Shown here piece by piece: positions 15,624 through 24,531 of a DNA stretch of 64,000 nt. A program made the translations under genes and the position numbers. Where the stretch lies: the NCBI RefSeq assembly GCF_024666525.1, contig NZ_CP088294.1:4588001-4652000 (forward strand), read 5' to 3'. Each line of letters starts with the position of its first letter. Within the stretch, counting starts at the first letter, position 1. This stretch comes from Pseudomonas sp. J452. GTDB lineage: Bacteria; Pseudomonadota; Gammaproteobacteria; Pseudomonadales; Pseudomonadaceae. Below the pieces are notes generated by a model. That model worked only from the letters and a program-made list of their open reading frames with translations. It had not been told where the DNA came from and did no database searches.

Positions 15624-16928
15624 TCATGTTTTATCGCGGCGCTGATACCAGCGCATCAGCGGCCCTACCGAAATCCCGTGCAGCACAATCGAGGCCGCCA
15701 CCGTCAGCAGCGTCAGGCTGACCAGCTGCTCGGCCAGCGCCCCGCTCACCCCCTGCTGCAGGGCAAACATCAGGTAGAACAGCGAACCAATACCACGAAT
15801 CCCGAACCAGCAGGTCATGCCGCGTTGGCGCGGCAGCATGGGCTCGCCCAGGGTCCCGAGCAGCACCGCCACGCTGCGCAGTACCAGCAGCAACAGCGGA
15901 ATGAACCAGAGCATGTTCAAGGTGGGCTGGGTGTAGGCCAGCATCGCCCCCACCAACAGCACCAGGGCCAGCTCGGCGAGGCTTTCCAGCTGCTCATTGA
16001 ACCCGTGCACTGCATGGCTCATGGCCTCGCTGGCATGGTGCGAATGAGCCGCCAGTTCAACCTCGCTGTGCCCGCTCTGCCGCGGCGCCGCACCGAGGGA
16101 GGCGGTGCCGCGCTGCGGCTGCTCCTTGACCCGCTGCAAGGCCAGGCCGGCGGCGAACACCGCGAGGAAGCCGTAGGCCAGGCACAGTTGCGCGGCACCA
16201 TACGCCACGGCGATCAGGCCCAGCGAGAGAAATTCGTCGAGGCCCAACGCCAGGTGGTGCCGGGTACGCAGGTAGACCACCAGCTTGCCGATCAGCGCCC
16301 CGGCCAGGGCGCCGATCAGCAGACCGGCGAAAGTGGCCCAGAGCAGGTCGATCAGCCACCAGCGCCAGCCGCCGGCCCCCAGTTCATGCAGCCCGAGCAG
16401 GCCAAGACCGAGCATGACGAAGGGAAAGGCCGTGCCATCGTTGAGGCCGCCCTCGCCCGACAGGCTGAACCGCAGACGATCCGGATGGGCACTGAGTTGG
16501 GTCTGCACTCCGGAAGCCAGCACCGGATCGGTCGGCGCCAGGATCGCCCCGAGCAGCACCGCGCCGCCCAGCGACAGGCCCAGGCCCCAGACGCCGACCA
16601 GGGTGATCAGGCCGACGGTGAGCGCCATGGAGACAAAGGCCAGGCGCAGCGGCAGCAACCAACGGCGGTTGCGCAAGGGCACCGCGCCCATGTTCAGGCC
16701 GACATTGAACAGGGAAATCAGCACCGCCAGCTCGGCAGCCCAGAGCAGCAGCGTGACATGCGCAGCCGGGTCCAGGCGCAGCACCGCCAGCCCCAGCGGC
16801 CCCAGCGCCACCCCCACCGCCAGGTAGACCATGGCACTGCTGAGCAGCAGGCGGGCCAGCAGCGTGCGCACCAGCACCATGCTGATCAGCAGTACGCCCA
16901 GCAGGAAGAACCAGAAGGCGACGGACAT
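15624..16928 (-). CDS. Cation:proton antiporter (CPA1 family)
   Basis: About 434 residues with some 11-12 transmembrane segments. The signature APTDPVLASGVQ (about residue 135) is the conserved CPA1 ion-binding region and GEGGLNDGTAF follows it, as in NhaP-type Na+(K+)/H+ exchangers. A hydrophilic, histidine-containing loop (SEVELAAHSHHASEA) lies between late segments. ATG 16928 fits the family N-terminus (MSVAFWFFLLG); ATG 16970 is possible but has no better ribosome-binding site. It probably helps with pH or sodium tolerance. Confidence 0.9.
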   Translation of the reverse strand: MSVAFWFFLLGVLLISMVLVRTLLARLLLSSAMVYLAVGVALGPLGLAVLRLDPAAHVTLLLWAAELAVLISLFNVGLNMGAVPLRNRRWLLPLRLAFVSMALTVGLITLVGVWGLGLSLGGAVLLGAILAPTDPVLASGVQTQLSAHPDRLRFSLSGEGGLNDGTAFPFVMLGLGLLGLHELGAGGWRWWLIDLLWATFAGLLIGALAGALIGKLVVYLRTRHHLALGLDEFLSLGLIAVAYGAAQLCLAYGFLAVFAAGLALQRVKEQPQRGTASLGAAPRQSGHSEVELAAHSHHASEAMSHAVHGFNEQLESLAELALVLLVGAMLAYTQPTLNMLWFIPLLLLVLRSVAVLLGTLGEPMLPRQRGMTCWFGIRGIGSLFYLMFALQQGVSGALAEQLVSLTLLTVAASIVLHGISVGPLMRWYQRRDKT

Positions 16929-17002
16929 GGCGCAAGGCTCTGGAAAAAGGGGAACAGCTGTCCCGAGCATCCGCCTAGTGGGCGCGCTTTGCTATCGATG
17001 CT

Positions 17003-18160
17003 TTACCGACGGCGGTCGAACAGATTGACCACCAGGCGATCCAGCCAGCCCCACAGGCGCTGGCGGAGACGACTGAGCAACGGACGCTGGTGCCAGTCCT
17101 GCAGGGTGATTTCCTGGCTGACGGCGAAATCGCTGACAAAGCACTCGGCGACCTCGCCACTGAACGCCGGGTCGAAGGCCTCCAGGTTGGCGTCCAGGTT
17201 GAAGCGCAGGTTCCAGTGGTCGAAGTTGCACGAACCGACGCTGACCCAGTCGTCCACCAGCACCATCTTCAAGTGCAGGAAGCGCGGCTGGTACTCGAAG
17301 ATGCGCACCCCAGCCTTGAGCAGACGCGGGTAGTAGCGCTGGCCGGCATAGCGGATCGGCGGATGGTCGGTATGCCGCCCGGTGAGCAGCAGGCGCACCT
17401 CCACGCCACGGCTGGCGGCCTTGACCAGGTAACGCCGGACCTTCCAGCTGGGCAGGAAATACGGGGTGGCCAGCCAGATGCGCTGCTTGGCACGGCTCAC
17501 GCTGCGCAACAGCGAGTGGGCGATATCGCGGTGCTGGCGGGCGTTGGCATAGGCCACCCGACCCATGCCCTGCCCCGCCTGCGGGCTGGGCGGCAAGCGC
17601 GGCAGCCCGGAGTTGCCGTCGGCGCGCCACGGCTGGCGGCCCTCGCAGGCCAGCCACTGGAAATCGAACAGCAGCAGCCAATGCGCCACTAGCGGCCCCT
17701 CGATTTGCACCATCACTTCATGCCAGGCACTGCTGCTGGCGTGCGGATCCCAGAACTCATCGGTGGCGCCGGTGCCGCCGACAAAGGCGACGCGCTCGTC
17801 CACCACTAGGATCTTGCGGTGGTCGCGGTACAGGTTGCGCACCCCACGCCGCCAGCGCAGCGGGTTGTACAGACGCAGCTCGACGCCGGCGCTGGCCAGG
17901 CGCTGGCGCAGCGCCTTGCCAAAGCCCAGGCAACCGAAATCGTCGAACAGGCAATGCACCGCCACGCCGCGCCGCGCCGCATCGACCAGGGCGCTGACCA
18001 GGGCTTCGCTGCAGCGGCCGTCTTCGGCCAGATACAGCTCCAGCGCCACCCGCCGTTCGGCCAGCGCAATGGCCGCCAGCATGGCGGGAAAGAACGCCGG
18101 CCCGTCGACCAACAACTGAAAGTGGTTACCGCCCTTCCAGGGGAAGATGCTGCCCGTCAT
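17003..18160 (-). CDS. Phospholipase D-family cardiolipin synthase (ClsB-like)
   Basis: 385 residues without N-terminal membrane helices, like E. coli ClsB. Two HKD motifs are intact: DHRKILVVD (about residue 113) and HLKMVLVD (about 298), followed by GGTGATD and GSCNFDHWN. The enzyme should make cardiolipin from phosphatidylglycerol or related lipids. Its ATG overlaps the YceI gene stop by four bases. An insertion of about 20 proline-, glycine- and serine-rich residues (LPRLPPSPQAGQG) in the middle is unusual but in frame. Confidence 0.9.
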   Translation of the reverse strand: MTGSIFPWKGGNHFQLLVDGPAFFPAMLAAIALAERRVALELYLAEDGRCSEALVSALVDAARRGVAVHCLFDDFGCLGFGKALRQRLASAGVELRLYNPLRWRRGVRNLYRDHRKILVVDERVAFVGGTGATDEFWDPHASSSAWHEVMVQIEGPLVAHWLLLFDFQWLACEGRQPWRADGNSGLPRLPPSPQAGQGMGRVAYANARQHRDIAHSLLRSVSRAKQRIWLATPYFLPSWKVRRYLVKAASRGVEVRLLLTGRHTDHPPIRYAGQRYYPRLLKAGVRIFEYQPRFLHLKMVLVDDWVSVGSCNFDHWNLRFNLDANLEAFDPAFSGEVAECFVSDFAVSQEITLQDWHQRPLLSRLRQRLWGWLDRLVVNLFDRRR

Positions 18161-18732
18161 CGCGAGGTGAAAATCAGCACGGCTCCCACCGGCACCGACA
18201 GACTGATGGCTGACAGCCGCGCCGTCTTGCGCAGGGCCTCGACGCCATCGGCCAGGCCGAATTCATCGGCATGCAGCACCAGCGGCGCCAGGGTCACCAC
18301 CTGAAAGCGTCGGTCATCCAGGCGGGTGGCCAGCAGTTCGACCATGTAGCCGCGCTTGCGCCCGCTGATTTCCACCTGGATCGGCAGGCTCAGCTCCAGC
18401 TGCGCGCCGGGCGCCAGGTCGGTGATCGGCGCCAGGCCGAGCTGGGCCATGATCTTCGCCTCGGGGAAGCTGTCGACCTGGAACAGCAGATTACGCAGAC
18501 GTTCGTCGCGCACCGGGATGCCGGTGCTCACCGACTCCAGTTCCACGCGCATCCGCACCGCGCCCTTGGCATCGACCTTGCCGTGCAGGGTGAGGAAACG
18601 GTGCACCTCGGAGAGGTTGCCGGCCTTGGTGGAAATGAACGACAGGCGCGAGGACTCGTTATCCAGGTACCAGTCGGCCTGCACCGGCAGGGCCAGGCAG
18701 GCGGCAATCAGAAAGGCATAGAGCTTGGGCAT
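18157..18732 (-). CDS. YceI-family periplasmic lipid-binding protein
   Basis: 191 residues with a signal peptide (about 1-19, cleavage near VQA-DWYL). The mature part has the YceI lipocalin-like pattern: SRLSFISTKAGNLSEVHRF near the start and the VDSFPEAKIMAQL strand pair. YceI proteins bind isoprenoid-type lipids in the periplasm. The open frame extends upstream to 18825, but that stretch has no signal peptide or family similarity. It is the first gene of a minus-strand operon with the cardiolipin synthase-like enzyme. Confidence 0.88.
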   Translation of the reverse strand: MPKLYAFLIAACLALPVQADWYLDNESSRLSFISTKAGNLSEVHRFLTLHGKVDAKGAVRMRVELESVSTGIPVRDERLRNLLFQVDSFPEAKIMAQLGLAPITDLAPGAQLELSLPIQVEISGRKRGYMVELLATRLDDRRFQVVTLAPLVLHADEFGLADGVEALRKTARLSAISLSVPVGAVLIFTSR

Positions 18733-18823
18733 GGGCTCACTGGGCTTGGCTGTTTCAGCGCAACGATAGCGGCCCGGGCCGGCAATGCAAAGCCTGCCGG
18801 CCAGGCATTCCGTAATGCTGTTC

Positions 18824-18989
18824 ACTTAAGCGCTTTGCTCCCCTCTCCCGTTCACGGGAGAGGGGCCGGGGGAGAGGGTTGGGCAGACCATTCGTCGTGG
18901 TCAAGTGCGCCCCTCTCCCTAACCCTCTCCCACACGTGGGAGAGGGGACTGTCCGTGTTGCCAGAAAGTTATTATCCCGTTGCATGGCC
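18824..18989. repeat. 166-bp dispersed repeat (CTCTCCC family), copy A
   Basis: Contains two nested hairpins with CCCTCTCCC-type stems. It matches the reverse complement of 30732-30897 over its whole length with about nine mismatches. It fills most of the gap between the YceI gene and the unknown gene ending at 19015. An adjoining GTAATGCTGTTCACTTAAG end at about 18812-18830 recurs separately near 30658-30676. Confidence 0.85.
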
Positions 18990-19014
18990 GACGCGCAGCA
19001 GCCTTTGCACAGGC

Positions 19015-19347
19015 TCAAGGCAGCGCAGCGGCCTGGGGCTGCAGCTGACAGCCCTCGCGCACGCCAAGCCACAGCGCTGTGTGGCTGCTGCCCAGGCTAC
19101 TGGCGGTTACCTGCTTGCCGGCGGCATCGTCGAGGAAGTCGCTGAGCGGCAGGTACTGTTTGATGTAGCCAGCGCAATAGTCGGCCGGGTTGCCAACCAC
19201 GTAGCGGCAGGAGCAGTACTCCTTGGCCGAATAGGCACCGATGATGCCGGGGAAAGCCGCCAGATGAACGCGGTTACTCCAGCCGAGCAGCACCAGGGTC
19301 ACTAGCAACAGCAGCACAGCGGCGAGAAACGGATGGCGCTTGATCAT
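19015..19347 (-). CDS. Hypothetical membrane-anchored protein, partner of a serine hydrolase
   Basis: 110 residues. Residues about 8-26 are a hydrophobic signal anchor. The rest is probably periplasmic and holds four cysteines, three in YCSCRYVVGNPADYC, which could form disulfides. The ATG overlaps the stop of the serine hydrolase gene in an ATGA, so the two are probably translated together. I do not recognise the family. Confidence 0.7.
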   Translation of the reverse strand: MIKRHPFLAAVLLLLVTLVLLGWSNRVHLAAFPGIIGAYSAKEYCSCRYVVGNPADYCAGYIKQYLPLSDFLDDAAGKQVTASSLGSSHTALWLGVREGCQLQPQAAALP

Positions 19348-20459
19348 GGCTGTTCTCCGGCGAAGGCGGCCAGGGCCCGCTTGAGCAATTCGTTGTGCTG
19401 GTAGCTGCCGTCACGGTCATCGGCGAAACGCACGATCACCAGCTTCTGCTCGGGCAGCACATACAGCCCCTGGCCCCAGTGGCCGAGGGCGGCGAAGGTG
19501 GTTTCCGGCGCGTCCGGCCAGGGCTGCGCGCTCTGCGGCAAGGCTGCGTTGAGCCACCACTGGCCACCGGGCACGGCGCCATTGGGCTTCTGCGGATCGG
19601 GCTGATAGTTGGCGAACGGCGTGCGGTTGAACGCCACCCAGGACGCCGGCAGCAGCTGGCGCTCGCCCCAGCGGCCGTCGCGCTGCATGAGCAGGCCGAC
19701 ACGGGCCAGGTCGCGGGCACTCAGGTAGGCGTAGGAGGAAGCAACCAAGGTGCCACTGGCGTCGCGCTCCCAGGTCGCCGAGGTGATGCCCAGCGGCTCG
19801 AACAGCGCGGTCCAGGGATAGTCGCGGTAGGCCGGCTCACCGAGCATCTGCTTGAGGGCCGCGGATAGCACATTGCTGTCGCCACTGGAGTAGCGAAATT
19901 GCGTGCCGGGCACGCTATCCAGCTCATGGGTGGCCGCGAAGGCGGCGCTGTCACCCCGGCCACGGGTGTAGAGCATGGCCACCACCGAGGAGGTCAGCGG
20001 CGCGTATTCGTAGCCTTCCTGCCAGTCCAGCCCCGAAGCCCAGTTGAGCAGGTGGCCCATTTTCACCGCCGGATGCTTGGCGAACGGTGGATAGTACTGC
20101 GCCACCGGGTCATCCAGTTTGAAGCGGCCTTCGCCGTAGGCCACGCCGAGCACGCTGGCGAACAGGCTCTTGCTGATCGACCAGGCCAGGTGCGGGGTCT
20201 GCGCGTTGTTGGGCCCGGCATAACGTTCGTAGACCAGCACACCATCCTTGATCACCAGCAGCGCATCGGTGCGCACACCCAGGCGGCTGCTGTCATCACG
20301 GGCGGGAAAGGCGTAAGCCTCCAGGGCGTCGAGCGCGGGGCTCGGGGTGACTGGCTGGCTGGACCACTCGGCAGCCGGCCAGCTTTCGGCCAGCGCCTGG
20401 CTGGCAGCCAGCACACAGAGGCCGGCCAGGCTCAGGCGACGCATCAGGGCAAGGGACAT
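19344..20459 (-). CDS. Beta-lactamase-fold serine hydrolase (periplasmic)
   Basis: 371 residues with a signal peptide (about 1-25, ending SQALA). The catalytic motifs are class C beta-lactamase or 6-aminohexanoate-dimer-hydrolase-like: SISK (nucleophile serine and lysine), YSSGDSN (tyrosine motif) and HWG near the C-terminus in place of KTG. That set suits an esterase or amide hydrolase more than a true beta-lactamase. Start 20459 begins directly at the signal peptide. It forms a translationally coupled pair with the anchored protein downstream. Confidence 0.88.
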   Translation of the reverse strand: MSLALMRRLSLAGLCVLAASQALAESWPAAEWSSQPVTPSPALDALEAYAFPARDDSSRLGVRTDALLVIKDGVLVYERYAGPNNAQTPHLAWSISKSLFASVLGVAYGEGRFKLDDPVAQYYPPFAKHPAVKMGHLLNWASGLDWQEGYEYAPLTSSVVAMLYTRGRGDSAAFAATHELDSVPGTQFRYSSGDSNVLSAALKQMLGEPAYRDYPWTALFEPLGITSATWERDASGTLVASSYAYLSARDLARVGLLMQRDGRWGERQLLPASWVAFNRTPFANYQPDPQKPNGAVPGGQWWLNAALPQSAQPWPDAPETTFAALGHWGQGLYVLPEQKLVIVRFADDRDGSYQHNELLKRALAAFAGEQP

Positions 20460-20542
20460 CGGACGTTCTCGCGGCAATCGAAAGCCGCGACCCTAGCACG
20501 GGTCAGGTGACAGATAACATGGCCGCCGCGACCGAAATGGCC

Positions 20543-21328
20543 TCAATCGGGCAAGCGATAGTCTTCCTGGGTCATCAGATCCAGGCCACACTCCAAGCGC
20601 TCGATCCAATCGAGGAAGGCATTGATCATCGCCTCGCCGACAAAGGGCCGGCCGTGCTGGGGCACGATCATCGCCACGTTCATCTCACGCACCATCTGCG
20701 CCCAGAAGCGGCAGGCCTTGTTGCTGGCCATGTAGCGGCGGTGGAAGCCGGCCATGTTGGGGATGTGGTTGACGAAGTCGTTGACCGGGCTGGCGTCGTC
20801 GACTATCGAGGCGCCCATGTCGCCAGAGAAGAGAATACGGCTGACCGGGTCATACAGCTGGAAGTTGCCCACCGAGTGCAGAAAATGCGCCGGCACAGCC
20901 TGCAGCTTGCACTTGCCGAGCGTGAACGACTGGCCGCGATCCGGCAGGGCGATGATGCGGTCGTAGGTGTTGATGCCGTGGCTCAGCGCCAGGTAGTTGG
21001 CCGTCAGGTGCGGCAGGAAGCGCGCCCACAGCTTGGAGCAGATCACCCGCGCCTTGGTGTGCAGCAGCCACTTGTCCAGCGAGGCGATGATGTCCGGGTC
21101 CTGGTGCGAGGCGAAGATATAGGTCAGCGACTGCACCGGAATGTGCTTGGACAGCTCCAGCGACAGCGGCGTATAGGTCAGGTCGCCGCCCGGATCGAGC
21201 AGCAGGTACTGCTCGTGGTCGGTGATCAGGAACTGGTTGGATTGCACACCTTCGCCGCTGACCAGGTCATCGAACATCAGGCATTGGTGAGTGCCGTTAT
21301 CAAACAGCACGATGGGCTCGCGGCGCAT
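20543..21328 (-). CDS. Metallo-beta-lactamase-fold diiron (flavodiiron-like) protein
   Basis: 261 residues resembling the diiron half of flavodiiron proteins but without a flavodoxin domain. Likely metal ligands are HQDPD (about residue 80), HFLHS (about 148), GDMGA (about 167) and PQHGRP (about 230). In standard flavodiiron proteins the first motif is HxExDH; here the glutamate is aspartate and the final histidine is missing. Stand-alone members of this family bind oxygen and may sense it or reduce O2 or NO. ATG 21328 has GAGG eight bases upstream. Confidence 0.8.
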   Translation of the reverse strand: MRREPIVLFDNGTHQCLMFDDLVSGEGVQSNQFLITDHEQYLLLDPGGDLTYTPLSLELSKHIPVQSLTYIFASHQDPDIIASLDKWLLHTKARVICSKLWARFLPHLTANYLALSHGINTYDRIIALPDRGQSFTLGKCKLQAVPAHFLHSVGNFQLYDPVSRILFSGDMGASIVDDASPVNDFVNHIPNMAGFHRRYMASNKACRFWAQMVREMNVAMIVPQHGRPFVGEAMINAFLDWIERLECGLDLMTQEDYRLPD

Positions 21329-21507
21329 GGAAACCTCACAGGAAAAACGCGAGGCGACCATAGTCGAAAGCCATGTGGCGCTTACTGACCTGGATCAAGC
21401 AGGGGGCTTCACGCAGGGCTCCGGTAGCCCGCCCCAGACCCGGTCAAGCCCTTTGCGGCGAAGCATCAGCAGCCGCAGACTAGGTGCTGTTATTCAGCAC
21501 AACCTTG

Positions 21508-21589
21508 TGTAGGAGCCAGCTTGCTGGCGATCAGCGGGACGCTGTCTGCCTATCGCCAGCAAGGACTAGGTGTCCCCCTGGCTCCTACA
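21508..21589. repeat. REP palindrome interrupted by 14 bases
   Basis: The left arm (21508-21531) is the standard 24-base REP arm. The right arm is split by GACTAGGTGTCCCC at 21564-21577. The first nine bases of this insert, GACTAGGTG, also occur at 21478-21486. The 334-base gap 21329-21662 contains this REP and, at about 21603-21660, a hairpin rich in GATCCACC; I see no gene in it. Confidence 0.8.
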
Positions 21590-21662
21590 GGATCAGGCCA
21601 AGGGTGATGACGCTTTCCTCATCCACCACCACCGCACGGTGGATCGGTGCAGCGCGATCCAC

Positions 21663-22544
21663 CTACAACTGCAGTGCCGCCAACGCCTTCTCCAGGCGCT
21701 TCGCGCGGGCAGTGCGGGCGATTTCCAGCAGGTTGCAATCACGCTGCCACAGCGTCGCCCACTCGGCAGGACCGCTGGCCATGGCGGCATCCACTTCGCC
21801 GCGCAGGGCGGCGAACTGAGCGAACAGCCCGGCCAGCAGCACATGGCTGGCCGGCGTGCTCGGGCACTGTCGCGCCACCTCGGCACAACCACCGAGCAGG
21901 CCCAGCAGGCGCAGCTGCAGGGCCTGCGGCCAGGCGCAGTCCTGGCCCACGCCGTACAGCCAGGCAGTCACGGCAGTCAGCACGTGCACGTCTTCGATGC
22001 TGCGAAAGGGTTTCACGTAGGCATCCCAGCCATCGCCGGGCAGCAGCTCGCACAGCGCATGGTCCAAGTGCAGGCGGGCGTGGCCGATATCCGGCATCAG
22101 CGGCAATGCCGGCAGCGGTTCGATGCGTACCCCTGGAGCACCGTTGCGGGCCACCCCCAGAGCCAGGCGCACGGGGCTGCCCGCCTCCTCGCAGCGCGCT
22201 GCCACCAGCAACCAGTCGGCGGCCTCGGCGGCAGTGACGAAATCCTTGCGCCCGCTCAGGTGCAGGTCCTGCAGGCGGGTGCTCATGTCCGCCGGGCGGG
22301 TGCTCTTGTTCTCGGTCACGCACAGCGCGCCCAACGACCAGGGCGCCGCCGGCCACAGGGCGCGCAACGCCGCCTGGTAGCCGGCCAGAAAAGCCAGCCC
22401 CGGCGTCGCCGCCAGGCGCCCGCCGAGCACGGCCAGGGCGAATGGGGTGACCTCGCCGACCCGTTCCAGCAGCGCGGCGTACCAGCTCTCCAGATCACTG
22501 ACTGGCAGGCGATCGCGGGTTTGCAGCAAGGGTTGCCAGGGCAT
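21663..22544 (-). CDS. Acyl-CoA dehydrogenase-like protein
   Basis: 293 residues. The central TENKSTRPADMST and the following LHLSGRKDFVTAAEAADWLLVAA resemble the beta-barrel domain of acyl-CoA dehydrogenases, where FAD and substrate meet (the usual VTGxKxxVT pattern is here LSGRKDFVT). The protein is about 90 residues shorter than typical family members. The usual N-terminal helical domain is compressed and the catalytic glutamate region is not recognisable. It may be a catalytically divergent member. Nothing nearby clearly shares its pathway. Confidence 0.65.
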   Translation of the reverse strand: MPWQPLLQTRDRLPVSDLESWYAALLERVGEVTPFALAVLGGRLAATPGLAFLAGYQAALRALWPAAPWSLGALCVTENKSTRPADMSTRLQDLHLSGRKDFVTAAEAADWLLVAARCEEAGSPVRLALGVARNGAPGVRIEPLPALPLMPDIGHARLHLDHALCELLPGDGWDAYVKPFRSIEDVHVLTAVTAWLYGVGQDCAWPQALQLRLLGLLGGCAEVARQCPSTPASHVLLAGLFAQFAALRGEVDAAMASGPAEWATLWQRDCNLLEIARTARAKRLEKALAALQL

Positions 22545-22597
22545 GAGGGACTCCTAGTTATCGAATCGACGCTGAGCGGCGGGCATCACTGAAACGG

Positions 22598-22626
22598 CTG
22601 TCACGCAAGCATCACCAAAGCTTCAC
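22598..22626 (+). promoter_or_regulatory. Candidate Pho box upstream of olsB
   Basis: Three direct heptamers, CTGTCAC, GCATCAC and GCTTCAC, occur at exact 11-bp spacing (22598, 22609, 22620). That matches the PhoB site pattern of 7-base repeats with 4-base gaps. The TCAC core is present in all three; only the first is close to consensus. Confidence 0.5.
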
Positions 22627-22713
22627 GGAGGTGACACCGGCGCTTCCTAGCCTGAGCTTGCCCAACAAAGTCGACTGGCCGCAACTCTTTGAAGGCCGGC
22701 TTACGGAGGCTAC

Positions 22714-23472
22714 ATGATGACCGAGAGCGCCCGCACCCGCGACACCACTGCCGAACGCCGTCTGCACGCCGAACGCCTGCTCGGGGCCGCTGCCCTGCGT
22801 GAGGCCCAGGCCCTGCGCTACAGCGTCTTCAGCAGCGAATTCGACGCCAAGCTGAATGGCGCCGAGCTCGGCCTGGACATGGATGACTATGACCCGCACT
22901 GCCAGCACATCGGCGTGCGCGACCTCAACAGCGGCCGCCTGGTCGCCACCACCCGCCTGCTCGACCACCACGCCGCGGCCAGCCTGGGCCGCTTCTACAG
23001 CGAGGAGGAGTTCTGCCTGCACGGCCTGGCCCATCTCGAAGGGCCGGTGCTGGAACTGGGGCGCACCTGCGTCGACCCGGCCTACCGCAACGGCGGCACC
23101 ATCGCCGTATTGTGGAGCGAGCTGGCCGAAGTGCTCAACGAAGGTGGCTACCGCTACCTGATGGGCTGCGCCAGCATCCCCATGCAGGACGGCGGCATCC
23201 AGGCCCAGGCGATCATGCAACGCCTGCGCGAGCGCTACCTGTGCAACGAGCACCTGCGCGCCGAGCCGAAGAAACCGCTGCCGAGCCTGGATGTGCCGAG
23301 CAACGTCATCGCCGAAATGCCGCCGCTGCTCAAGGCCTACATGCGCCTGGGCGCGAAGATCTGCGGCGAACCGTGCTGGGACGAGGATTTCCAGGTGGCC
23401 GACGTGTTCATCCTGCTCAAGCGTGACGAGCTGTGTCCGCGCTATGCAAGGCACTTCAAGGCCGCGGTGTAA
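22714..23472 (+). CDS. olsB: L-ornithine N(alpha)-acyltransferase
   Basis: 252 residues of the acetyltransferase-like OlsB family. Recognisable parts are [20 protein letters not shown] near the start, [18 protein letters not shown] (acyl-donor-binding region) and [11 protein letters not shown]. The enzyme attaches a 3-hydroxy-fatty acyl chain from acyl-ACP to ornithine, giving lyso-ornithine lipid. olsA follows it, as in other Pseudomonas. GGAGG lies four bases from ATG 22714 and seven from ATG 22717, so the true start may be the second. Ornithine lipids replace phospholipids when phosphate is scarce, which fits the candidate Pho box upstream. Confidence 0.88.
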   Translation: MMTESARTRDTTAERRLHAERLLGAAALREAQALRYSVFSSEFDAKLNGAELGLDMDDYDPHCQHIGVRDLNSGRLVATTRLLDHHAAASLGRFYSEEEFCLHGLAHLEGPVLELGRTCVDPAYRNGGTIAVLWSELAEVLNEGGYRYLMGCASIPMQDGGIQAQAIMQRLRERYLCNEHLRAEPKKPLPSLDVPSNVIAEMPPLLKAYMRLGAKICGEPCWDEDFQVADVFILLKRDELCPRYARHFKAAV

Positions 23473-23473
23473 C

Positions 23474-23630
23474 GCTCCCCTCGCCCACTTGTGGGAGAGG
23501 GGGAGAGGGAATTGGTCCACTAACCCTCTCCCCAGCCCTCTCCCGTGAACGGGAGAGGGAGCAAAAGCGATCCGCACCTGCCCTACACGCCGTGTAGGAA
23601 TCGGCAAAAAAGATCGTTAACAGGCTCTAA
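23474..23630. repeat. CTCTCCC-family repeat between olsB and olsA
   Basis: Carries two hairpins (CCCACTTGTGGG and CCCTCTCCCG-tgaa-CGGGAGAGGG) followed by GATCCGCACCTGCCC and an end GATCGTTAACAGGCTCT. The second half matches 44964-45030. It fills nearly all of the 198-base olsB-olsA gap, so the two genes, though adjacent, are separated by a folded RNA. Confidence 0.8.
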
Positions 23631-23670
23631 ACCCTCGCACACGCCTCTCCTCCGTCGCCCGAGTGCCACG

Positions 23671-24444
23671 ATGAACAAACTCCGCCTCTATCTGCGCCTA
23701 ACCCGTCTGGCCGCCGTGCTGCTACTCGGCCTGCTACTGGCCAGCAGCGTCGCCCTGGCCGAACGCCTGCGCCGCCACGACCTGCTCGGCCTGCGCCAAC
23801 GCCTGACCTGCTGGTTCCTGCGCCGCCTGAGCAACGCCCTGCCCTTCGATGTCGAGGTGCAGGGCACGCTGCCCGGCGAGCCGATGCTGTGGCTCAGCAA
23901 CCATGTGTCGTGGACCGATATCCCGCTGCTCGGCCAACTGCTGCCGCTGTCGTTTCTGTCCAAGGCCGAGGTGCGCACCTGGCCGCTGGCCGGCTGGCTG
24001 GCGCACAAGGCCGGTACGCTGTTTATCCGCAGAGGCTCAGGAGATAGCGCCCTGCTCGCCCGCCAGCTGCAGCGCTACCTGCAGGGCGGCCATGCGCTGC
24101 TGATCTTCCCCGAGGGCACCACCACCGACGGCCAGCAGGTGCGCACCTTCCACGGCCGCCTGCTGACCGGCGCCATCGAGGCCGGCATGCCCGTGCAACC
24201 GGTGGCGATCCGTTACTTGCGCAATGGTCAGACCGACCCGATCGCGCCTTTTATCGGCGACGACGATTTGCCCTCGCACCTGCTGCGCCTGTTCGCCAGC
24301 GAGCGCAGCACGGTGCAGATCCAGCTGCTCGAACCGATCGCCAGCCACGGCCTGGAGCGCAACGCCCTGGCCCGCCAGGCGCAACGTGCGGTGCACGTGG
24401 CGTTGTTCGGCGAGGCCAGCGAGCCAGCCCAGCAAGCCGCCTGA
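23671..24444 (+). CDS. olsA: Lyso-ornithine lipid O-acyltransferase (PlsC-like)
   Basis: 257 residues. An N-terminal membrane helix (AAVLLLGLLLASSVAL) precedes a PlsC acyltransferase domain with the catalytic NHVSWTD (HX4D) and the glycerol-phosphate-type FPEGTTTDG motif. It should add the second acyl chain to lyso-ornithine lipid. Start ATG 23671 fits the family; the longer frame reads through a repeat. Homologs can also act as 1-acylglycerol-3-phosphate acyltransferases. The repeat before it could uncouple its expression from olsB or stabilise the mRNA. Confidence 0.85.
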   Translation: MNKLRLYLRLTRLAAVLLLGLLLASSVALAERLRRHDLLGLRQRLTCWFLRRLSNALPFDVEVQGTLPGEPMLWLSNHVSWTDIPLLGQLLPLSFLSKAEVRTWPLAGWLAHKAGTLFIRRGSGDSALLARQLQRYLQGGHALLIFPEGTTTDGQQVRTFHGRLLTGAIEAGMPVQPVAIRYLRNGQTDPIAPFIGDDDLPSHLLRLFASERSTVQIQLLEPIASHGLERNALARQAQRAVHVALFGEASEPAQQAA

Positions 24445-24458
24445 AGCCACCGCACCCG

Positions 24459-24531
24459 TGTAGGAGCCAGCTTGCTGGCGATGCTTTACCGCACGGACTA
24501 CCAGCAGATCGCCAGCAAGCTGGCTCCTACA
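24459..24531. repeat. REP palindrome overlapping the acpH stop codon
   Basis: Perfect 24-base arms (24459-24482, 24508-24531) of the GTAGGAGCCAGCTTGCTGGCGAT class. The TAG stop of the minus-strand acpH gene (24527-24529) lies inside the right arm. Confidence 0.9.
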
